Assembly: GCA_946894095.1 (NCBI GenBank)
Contig: OX335660.1
Location: forward strand, 6,577,001 to 6,641,000
Direction of reading: 5' to 3'
Length of the DNA stretch: 64,000 nt
DNA from: Incurvaria masculella
Taxonomy: Eukaryota > Arthropoda > Insecta > Lepidoptera > Incurvariidae
Below, piece by piece: positions 55,870 to 64,000 of the stretch. Position 1 is the first letter of the stretch. Every line of letters begins with the position of its first letter. The position numbers and the translations under genes were made by a program. Below the pieces are notes generated by a model, which saw only the letters and a list, made by a program, of their open reading frames with translations, did no database searches and was not told the DNA's origin.

Positions 55870-56830
55870 TAAGCAAACGCTCACAGTCATATGTGTGACG
55901 TCACACTTGTGCTAGCAACTATGGACGTAAATACATTTTCCAATATCGCAGGAATTATACAGGTGATTGGAAATTCGATACATTAATTCTAAGGGGTCAT
56001 TCTAGAGCTAATTTGCAACAAATTTGGCCCAGTGAAACGGGGATCTAAAATCAATTGTTTTTGAGTTATTTAAGTATTTTTTTAAATATCTGTGTTATGA
56101 AAAAGTGATGATTGTGAAATAACTACTACACTCTGGGCACTTTATCAACACTTTTCTTACAGCTGATGAATGAGAGACTAATTTAAAAAATATTTGCATC
56201 CAAAATATCAATAATCTCGGAAATAAAGGGTCATAAATGACAGTATATGTAAAAAAAATTACATTATGACACAAAACATTTTTAAAGAAACTTATAACTT
56301 AAATAACTCAAGAGATATTGATATTAAACCCCCATTTCACCGGGCCAAATTTGTTGCAAACTCTGTATATTATATACCATCTATTGAGGTTGACATAGCA
56401 ATGTATACATGCAAAAATTCCCGGAATGTCAAGTCAGCCAGGGAATTAAAAGACTACACCTCATGCCCGCAAGCATGAGAGGCCATATAGCCCAACTGAG
56501 GGTGGCACAAACAAAATATAAATATATGTATATATATAGTTAAGTATATTATTGTGCGATTCATGGCTTAATAATAATAATAATAATTGAGGGAAAGGGA
56601 CCTACAGTTTTACACGGAATTTGAACCATTGAACAGCTCTCAGTCGTGTCGAAATGCACATATTCCACTCAGAAAGAGAACGAAACTTGTGCATGAACCC
56701 GTGACCCCTGGCATGCATTATGATTTCGAATTATCTATGCATGTAGCTGTATATATTTTTTGTCATAAATTAGTATATAAATATAGTAAATAATATAATA
56801 ATATATAAATTACACCAACGAATTTCTTTT
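55870..56830. other. Unassigned, A/T-rich
   Basis: An inverted segment pair is visible: caacaaatttggcccagtga near 56018 and ttcaccgggccaaatttgtt near 56336, about 300 bp apart, probably an unlisted fold-back element. A short SINE-like piece lies at 56590-56720. Confidence 0.45.
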
Positions 56831-56832
56831 TT

Positions 56833-57134
56833 AGGGTTCCGTACCCAAAGGGTGAAAACGGAACCCTATTACTAAGCCTCCGCTGTCCGTCCGTCCGTCC
56901 GTCCGTCCGTCTGTCACAGGGCTGTATCTCATAAACCGTAATCGGTAGGCAGCTGAAATTTTCACAGAGTGTGTATTTATTTAGCCGCTATAACAAAAAA
57001 TAGGTAAAAGGTAAAAATATTAAAAAATAAAGGGGGGGGCCCCATACAAAAAACCTGTTTTTTTGTGATAAATCTTGTACGATGGTACGGAATTCTCGTG
57101 TGCGAGCCGGACACGCACTTGGCCGGTTTTTTAT
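56833..57134 (-). mobile_element. (CCGT)n interspersed element
   Basis: Full inverted copy with a short CCGT tract, ending cgcacttggccggttt. Confidence 0.8.
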
Positions 57135-57359
57135 CTCAGGTGTGGAACCAAAGATTTTGGAAGAAAAAGCATCTAAAATGTTTGCGTAAAACCAATGTAG
57201 AAACAATAAAATGATACCTATACCTAAGCTGTTAAGTATAGTTTAGAAAATAAATGTCCGTGTATGTCCATGCCCATGCATATGTATAGATACATACCGA
57301 AAAACACCTAAAACCATTTCCCGATGACGGGATAGATACCCAAGAAACCACTGGACTTT

Positions 57360-57720
57360 TATTTAATTCGGCGATTAGATTTCGAGCATTCGGCCCCCAC
57401 ATAAATCTCACCGCGGCCATTACCGAAATATTTAAATGGCCGGCCCCCTTATCGGGCCCATAAAGAGTGCGTTCCGAAAGCGCGGGGCGCGCTCGCGCCT
57501 CCCGCTCCACGATATTTCTTATCGCTTTATGATGCGTCGCCTTTTTAATCTGTTATTGTGTGGGTGAGTTTTTACTGGTCGCATTGTGAGCGGCGCGCGC
57601 AGCGCTCCCGGTGTTACCCGGCGAGGAATGCGGTTTAGGGCCGAGGGGCGAGCGGCGAGCGGTCGGCGGGGGGAGTGTGGCGAGGCGAGGCTGTGCCTCT
57701 CCGTCATGCTCGGTGCGTTC
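57360..57720. promoter_or_regulatory. CpG-rich island, candidate regulatory DNA
   Basis: GC-rich, repeat-free DNA between A/T-rich flanks, with a possible GATA/homeobox mix (ccacgatatttcttatcgct, cctttttaatctgttattg). No coding frame stands out on either strand. Confidence 0.4.
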
Positions 57721-57924
57721 CGAAACACCTTCCGAGCTGTCGCGACCTTGGGGATTTTTTTGAAGTTTGCTATACTCTACCACGGGGCTCTATTGACGAC
57801 GCGTTTTGTGACAGATTAAAAGTGTCGCAATCTGAAGTTGGATTGTTGAGGATCAGTATTATACATATGCAATTTTGTGTGACGATTTTTACACCTTGCT
57901 ATCACAATCATTGGCACCACAATT

Positions 57925-58261
57925 CAGAGTGGTCAGTCCGAGTTCTCGGAACTTCGAAGTTACGTAAAAACACCAAACTCCATCCAAATTTTACGAGATA
58001 TTCTGTGGTTTTGCTTCTTCAAGCTGTCAAAGTCAAAATTAACTTCCGATTTGTATAAAAACGTGAAGTTGGCGTAAACGGCAACGTCAACATATTTACG
58101 GCGACGGTGAGTAAGCTGTAAAATCAAACTCAGACTCGCAAATGTTAGTTCGCTTAACGTCCACTGCGCTCGCTCTTAAATTTCTCCATACATTTGAAAA
58201 CTCCAGTCGATAGGTTTGACGTAAACGCGAATTTAGATGACAATTGGGACTAGGGGCTCTG
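57925..58261. mobile_element. hAT-like MITE, inverted copy with one end shortened
   Basis: Begins cagagtggtcagtccgag and ends gactaggggctctg. The acctaaattggcg part of the left inverted repeat is deleted. Confidence 0.72.
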
Positions 58262-59103
58262 GAGAAACCAGGTGCCTTGGAGAGAAAATTTCTAGGAGAG
58301 AAATTTTCTTTATTGGTTTTATCAAACAGCACCTAACTTGTTTCTTAACTTTAATTAGTCTGATTACAGTTTTTTTTAACTTTTTTTTTAAACTGGGCCA
58401 TAATAACGATACGATTGACACCTTATTCATCAAAATCTAATAAATCGTTAAGGCGCTACGGTGGAATATACGTCAATACAAACATACATACACAAACTGC
58501 TAAAATAATAACCCTTCCTTTTGGCTTCGCCGTAGTCGGGTAAAAACGGCGAGACGAGAGCAACGAAGCACATATCGGAGCGCTGCCACGAATTATGCAG
58601 AGTTGGACTCCAGATAATTACGCCTCACTTGCGTATTCAGCGCGGCTGAGGCGGCGGCCGCGGCGGTCGCAATCGGCGATGCGGCGTATACGTCCTCAGT
58701 ATAATTTATATTAAATATCATAATTACAATATCATCCGCGGCGATGGTATGCAGAGATACGTGACTGAAAAACATGAGAACGTGGGAAACTGAAGCGAAG
58801 CGTCCTTTGTTTATATTTTTTCAATAGAGAGAGCAACATATAGCGTACACCATGCCTTCACTTACTAGGTGTCCGAAGACGGCCATGGGCCTTCGGACTT
58901 TCTCAGGGGCTTCCTCACACGATGTTCGAGGGTCCCAGAATACAATTTGCACATACCTCGGCATTCCACAGTTACCGACCCTACATAAACATAATCTAGA
59001 GGTTTGGATGGTTATTATTTTGGGAACTTCGACAGTGAATGTTGGCATGCCCGACCTGCTCCGCGTTGAGCGGTGGTAGAAAGGAGACGGGAGCGATAGC
59101 GGT

Positions 59104-61300
59104 ATGCAGCACCGAAGAGCCCTCTCTATGGTAGAGACAGAAGAACACGGAGAGACCATACATCCCTTTGGAGAAGGGGGCCTATACATTCAGAGACGGG
59201 GGGATGGCGTCACGCATCTCCGAAGAGCTCTCGCTATGGTAGAGACAGAAGAACACGGAGAGACCATACATCCCTTTGGAGAAGAGGGTCTATACATTCA
59301 GAGAAGGGGGGATGGCGGCACGCATCTCCGAAGAGCTCTCGCTATGGTAGAGACAGAAGAACACGGAGAGACCATACATCCCTTTGGAGAAGAGGGTCTA
59401 TACATTCAGAGAAGGGGGGATGGCGGCACGCATCTCCGAAGAGCTCTCGCTATGGTAGAGACAGAAGAACACGGAGAGACCATACATCCCTTTGGAGAAG
59501 AGGGTCTATACATTCAGAGAAGGGGGGATGGCGGCACGCATCTCCGAAGAGCTCTCGCTATGGTAGAGACAGAAGAACACGGAGAGACCATACATCCCTT
59601 TGGAGAAGAGGGTCTATACATTCAGAGAAGGGGGGATGGCGGCACGCATCTCCGAAGAGCTCTCGCTATGGTAGAGACAGAAGAACACGGAGAGACCATA
59701 CATCCCTTTGGAGAAGAGGGTCTATACATTCAGAGAAGGGGGGATGGCGGCACGCATCTCCGAAGAGCTCTCGCTATGGTAGAGACAGAAGAACACGGAG
59801 AGACCATACATCCCTTTGGAGAAGAGGGTCTATACATTCAGAGAAGGGGGGATGGCGGCACGCATCTCCGAAGAGCTCTCGCTATGGTAGAGACAGAAGA
59901 ACACGGAGAGACCATACATCCCTTTGGAGAAGAGGGTCTATACATTCAGAGAAGGGGGGATGGCGGCACGCATCTCCGAAGAGCTCTCGCTATGGTAGAG
60001 ACAGAAGAACACGGAGAGACCATACATCCCTTTGGAGAAGAGGGTCTATACATTCAGAGACGGGGGGATGGCGGCACGCATCTCCGAAGAGCTCTCGCTA
60101 TGGTAGAGACAGAAGAACACGGAGAGACCATACATCCCTTTGGAGAAGAGGGTCTATACATTCAGAGACGGGGGGATGGTGGCACGCATCTCCGAAGAGC
60201 TCTCGCTATGGTAGAGACAGAAGAACACGGAGAGACCATACATCCCTTTGGAGAAGAGGGTCTATACATTCAGAGAAGGGGGGATGGCGGCACGCATCTC
60301 CGAAGAGCTCTCGCTATGGTAGAGACAGAAGAACACGGAGAGACCATACATCCCTTTGGAGAAGAGGGTCTATACATTCAGAGAAGGGGGGATGGCGGCA
60401 CGCATCTCCGAAGAGCTCTCGCTATGGTAGAGACAGAAGAACACGGAGAGACCATACATCCCTTTGGAGAAGAGGGTCTATACATTCAGAGACGGGGGGA
60501 TGGCGGCACGCATCTCCGAAGAGCTCTCGCTATGGTAGAGACAGAAGAACACGGAGAGACCATACATCCCTTTGGAGAAGAGGGTCTATACATTCAGAGA
60601 CGGGGGGATGGTGGCACGCATCTCCGAAGAGCTCTCGCTATGGTAGAGACAGAAGAACACGGAGAGACCATACATCCCTTTGGAGAAGAGGGTCTATACA
60701 TTCAGAGAAGGGGGGATGGCGGCACGCATCTCCGAAGAGCTCTCGCTATGGTAGAGACAGAAGAACACGGAGAGACCATACATCCCTTTGGAGAAGAGGG
60801 TCTATACATTCAGAGAAGGGGGGATGGCGGCACGCATCTCCGAAGAGCTCTCGCTATGGTAGAGACAGAAGAACACGGAGAGACCATACATCCCTTTGGA
60901 GAAGAGGGTCTATACATTCAGAGACGGGGGGATGGCGGCACGCATCTCCGAAGAGCTCTCGCTATGGTAGAGACAGAAGAACACGGAGAGACCATACATC
61001 CCTTTGGAGAAGAGGGTCTATACATTCAGAGACGGGGGGATGGTGGCACGCATCTCCGAAGAGCTCTCGCTATGGTAGAGACAGAAGAACACGGAGAGAC
61101 CATACATCCCTTTGGAGAAGAGGGTCTATACATTCAGAGACGGGGGGATGGCGGCACGCATCTCCGAAGAGCTCTCGCTTTGGTAGAGACAGAAGAACAC
61201 AGAGGGATCCTACATCCCTTTGGAGAAGAGGGTCTATACATTCAGAGCCTGGGGGATGGCGGCACGCATCTCCGAAGAGCTCTCTCTAGGTAAAGACAGA
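59104..61300 (+). repeat. 108-bp tandem array, 20 units, open in one frame
   Basis: Twenty units of 108 bp, mostly identical, differing at two positions (aga[a/c]ggg and gatgg[c/t]gg), with the outer units more diverged. Since 108 is divisible by 3, one frame stays open for 729 codons, each unit giving 36 residues that start RRALAMVETEEHGETIHPFG. No promoter, splice or domain evidence supports translation. I call it a satellite-like array. A repeat protein is possible but unproven. Confidence 0.9.
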
Positions 61301-61491
61301 AGAACACAGAGAAACCCTACATCCGTTTGGGGACATAAATTCATCTGTAAATTCTGGGGTAGGCAGCAACTTATCACATAACGCGTTGCAATCAAAGTCA
61401 GATATAAACATAAGTTAATTGTGAATGTCTGTCGAGCCGCCGCAGATACAATAGGCAGGTGTAAATTGACGGATGGCAGTAAATTCCGGCG

Positions 61492-61508
61492 GACAATAGC
61501 TCATTGTC
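61492..61508. promoter_or_regulatory. Palindromic Sox-like site in a GC island
   Basis: gacaat-agctc-attgtc is a perfect 6-bp inverted pair of ACAAT cores with 5-bp spacing, the form bound by SoxE dimers. It lies in a CpG-rich patch (61420-61610) unlike its A/T-rich flanks. This is a motif match only. Confidence 0.35.
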
Positions 61509-61844
61509 GGCTCGAGAGTCCCTTTGTCGATATTTCGGGATTGCCCCAGGCGCGGGGCTCGGCTACCTGGACTCACGCGGGAACGCAAGGAATTTGAATA
61601 AAAAACGCGCATTCCAGTAAAGGGAAATTGGAGGATGCAAAAGATTTGTCCTCTTCTTATTTGATAGTTCAAATGAAATAATAATATATTCATTGTAAAG
61701 GAGTTTTACAAGCTATGGTTATTGACAGGTATAAATTACAACAGCTCTGAAATAATCACGACAGATATGCAAGCAGATTGCAAATGGTAGGTAACAAGTG
61801 GGTTAATACCTATTTTTCATGGGTTTCTTCTACCTGCCATGGCA

Positions 61845-62002
61845 GGACCTTCGTAATACGCACTGATATTACTTGGATGATCTGTGGTAATACGGCACGC
61901 CTACTCTATGGAAAACGTATGTACAATTTTCATTGACGCTTCGACCATCGTTCATTCGCGATTATACCAACCGGCGCGGGAATAACTCCACCACCTAGTA
62001 AG
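61845..62002 (-). mobile_element. SINE fragment, diverged
   Basis: aggaccttcgtaatacgcac, ttttcattgacgcttcgacc and ccaccacctagtaagtaa match the SINE body in order. Confidence 0.5.
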
Positions 62003-62010
62003 TAAAAAAA

Positions 62011-62545
62011 TTGTCGAACGACGAAACCGCTCTTACGACATGCACGGGAAGAAATGTAGTAGGATCACTTCTATTAATTTTCAGTTCCCGTAACTACACA
62101 GCATCAATAAGGAGAACAAATATTATTTTACCCATTCCTCAGGTAAATAAGCGTCATGGTAAACATAAAGAATTCGTAGATACAAATCGCATCAAATCGT
62201 GTGAGTGGTTCTTTAGGTCAAAGTGGCAAAAAGATAGACGGACTCCAGATACAAGATTTTGCAAAAGTAATTTAAAAAAATTAAAGCGTGTTAACATAAA
62301 CGACGAAAGATACTGTCTCCCACAGCACAGGGTATCCTAGTGTGGGAGACAGGGACCACTGTATTTTATAAACCAACTGCATACTTCTGATTGCTTTTAT
62401 TGCTCTGTTTTCGTGTTTGTAATTATGTGCAAATAACTGTTTTTTGTTTTTCGTTTATACTACTACTGTATTACTTACTATGTTAACTTGTTGTATTTAT
62501 CTATGCGAAATAAATAAACTTTTTACTTTATAAAAAAAACTGGGA
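62011..62545 (+). mobile_element. Possible retroelement 3' end with a short frame
   Basis: A 109-codon frame ends at 62338-62340 with a basic stretch (SKWQKDRRTPDTRF, NLKKLKRVNINDERY). An A/T-rich 3' UTR follows, with AATAAATAAA at about 62509-62518 and an A-rich end near 62540. This is the layout of the truncated LINE ends above, but I cannot place the protein in a family. A host gene 3' exon is the alternative. Confidence 0.35.
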
Positions 62546-62754
62546 AACGACTGTAGGTAATAACGAAAATAATAGAGACGAAATTCTCACTACAGTTAAG
62601 TCTGCGGTGACAAAAAAATGACCGAAACTAAAGAAAAAATCGCAAGAGAGCCATGATTACCGCAATAAATACTGTCATTCACGCAAACGAAGCCAACGGC
62701 AAATTGAAACTACACCAAAAAATGTTGAGAACGAGTAACATCGGAGAGCGCCAG

Positions 62755-62945
62755 TACAGCGCCGCCGATTTTGTATCCACACTTCATATCGCATGATGTT
62801 GCAGACTTGTCGACCACAGGGCCGACACTCTGTGCGTCATGCATGGAGAAATCCTGAAATAATATTTTTATCGTCCCGAGGATCGAACCCGGCGCGTTCA
62901 GCACGGGAAGCGCCGACTCCACCGGCTGGGTCGGCGAGCTACGTT
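62755..62945 (-). mobile_element. tRNA-derived SINE-like sequence
   Basis: On the minus strand cgccgggttcgatcctcgg is a B-box match, with an A-like box upstream (agccggtggagtcgg). The body runs to about 62755. Only one copy is in the window. Confidence 0.5.
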
Positions 62946-62986
62946 CGAAGCGAAACGAAATTCGTTATCGACTCTACATTATTTAC

Positions 62987-63537
62987 TTAAGGTGGCCCAA
63001 CCCGCGCGGCCTCAACTCATTTGCGGGCACGGTACAAAACCGTGCTGTTGCGCTCTGGGACCTTCTCTGTTTCTAAGAATAAGACAGGCTCCGTTATGAG
63101 GAAGATGCAACCTGTCCACAAAAAAGACAATGTGCATAGTGTATGATTTGGTAAGATTTACGAAAATTTTAATTTCAAAACAACTTATAGCTAAAAGTAA
63201 ACCACGACCGCTGTAGTCAAAAATCTAACAAAAACCGAATAGATTATTAATCTTGATTAAATAATCTATGTCTGATGACTAATCTTTTTAAGATGTTCTT
63301 ATTTTATCATTGCGTAATCCACCTCCAAAGTAATTGTATAAAACGCGCGAAAAATCCGAACTTTCGGACTTTATAACTTGGAAACCAAACACAATTTTTC
63401 AATGCCAATGGTCATCAGACATCTAGTTCAATCAAATAAAGCTATATTGAGCAAAATTTTGGATCTCTGACAAGAAATATAGGCGTGATCTTCTTTCCCC
63501 TTTTGTATGGGGAGATGAGCGGGTTGGGCCACCTTAA
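62987..63537 (-). mobile_element. TTAA MITE family 1, copy 8
   Basis: Full-length inverted copy. Its right TTAA (63534-63537) also begins the next element at 63534-63909. Confidence 0.9.
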
Positions 63538-63909
63538 GGTCGGCCCGTAAGCACCTGAAAATTTCGCCTCCCATACAAACGTAGTTTACTAATCATTTGA
63601 AAATCAATGTTCCAACTTACTTGATATTTGGTATCTAATATTAGGCTACAAATATCTGTGTCTGCATGCCTTTGTTTTTTCGGTAAATGTATTCTGGGTC
63701 AAACCACAGAGAAAACAAAATTCGTATGAAGATTTTCTTTTTGCATTCATTTAATTCGGTTTGGATTTTTCAAAAAAACAAAAGCATGCAGACACAGATA
63801 TTTGTTACCTGATATTAGATATTAAATATCAATTTAATTGGAATAGCGGTTTCCAAATGATTAGTAAACTACGTTTGTATGGGGAGCATAGCTTACGGGC
63901 CGTTCTTAA
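63534..63909. mobile_element. TTAA fold-back element with long inverted repeats
   Basis: Arms of about 150 bp. The outer part contains a perfect 29-bp match beginning cccatacaaacgtagttt and the inner part pairs around gcatgcagacacagatat. Ends are ggtcggcccgtaagc and its near complement, flanked by TTAA. No coding capacity. Confidence 0.82.
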
Positions 63910-64000
63910 GTTCCGTCTCACATGTCTTCAAAACTGAAGAAAGAAAAATAAATTGCGGTGTAATCTATACATCTTCTTCTATTTTCCATAAAATAAAAAT

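Noticed and set aside
59104..61300. CRISPR array
   Set aside because: Units are contiguous with no spacers, and the DNA is eukaryotic.

Overview
The window is animal nuclear DNA, almost certainly from an insect and most likely a moth or butterfly. The background is AT-rich and full of short transposons. Coding exons are short, very GC-rich, and bounded by GT/AG splice sites. Telomere-like CCTAA units occur inside repeats. Several dispersed families resemble ones I remember as typical of Lepidoptera: the (CCGT)n element, tRNA- and 5S-headed SINEs, and TTAA-flanked MITEs. That last point is recall, not a search.

The one clear host gene is kibra (WWC family, Hippo pathway scaffold), on the minus strand. 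Sixteen exons can be placed from 40186 down to the stop codon at 21063-21065. All splice phases agree and together they give 3162 nt, that is 1053 codons plus stop. They encode the C-terminal part of the first coiled-coil region, the linker, the C2 domain, an acidic stretch, the presumed aPKC-binding region and the last coiled coil. The N-terminal WW-domain exons are not visible here and probably lie beyond 64000. A GC-rich open exon at 45227-45691, also minus strand, has an ATG, a consensus donor, an upstream arthropod-type initiator and a phase that fits the first kibra exon seen. It is either an alternative 5' exon of kibra lacking the WW domains or the first exon of an unrecognised gene.

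Layout: 1-10 kb is repeats only, including a chain of three TTAA elements at 3853-5427. From 10.3 to 15.7 kb there is a chimeric LINE fragment and then a nearly intact two-ORF non-LTR retrotransposon inserted into a fold-back element. From 15.8 to 20.6 kb the DNA is AT-rich with no gene that I can see. From 21 to 40.2 kb is kibra, whose introns hold LINE pieces, TTAA MITEs and four minisatellites lying close to splice sites. From 40 to 64 kb there are repeats, scattered CpG-rich islands (candidate regulatory DNA) and a 2.2 kb tandem array with a 108-bp unit at 59104-61300.

The best leads are the candidate WW-less kibra 5' exon, a MITE placed in the kibra 3' UTR that carries a possible poly(A) signal, the 108-bp array with its four-unit higher-order structure and an apparent single-copy relative 18 kb away, SINEs that share a body but have tRNA-like or 5S-like heads, and a fold-back element with a tRNA-like core.
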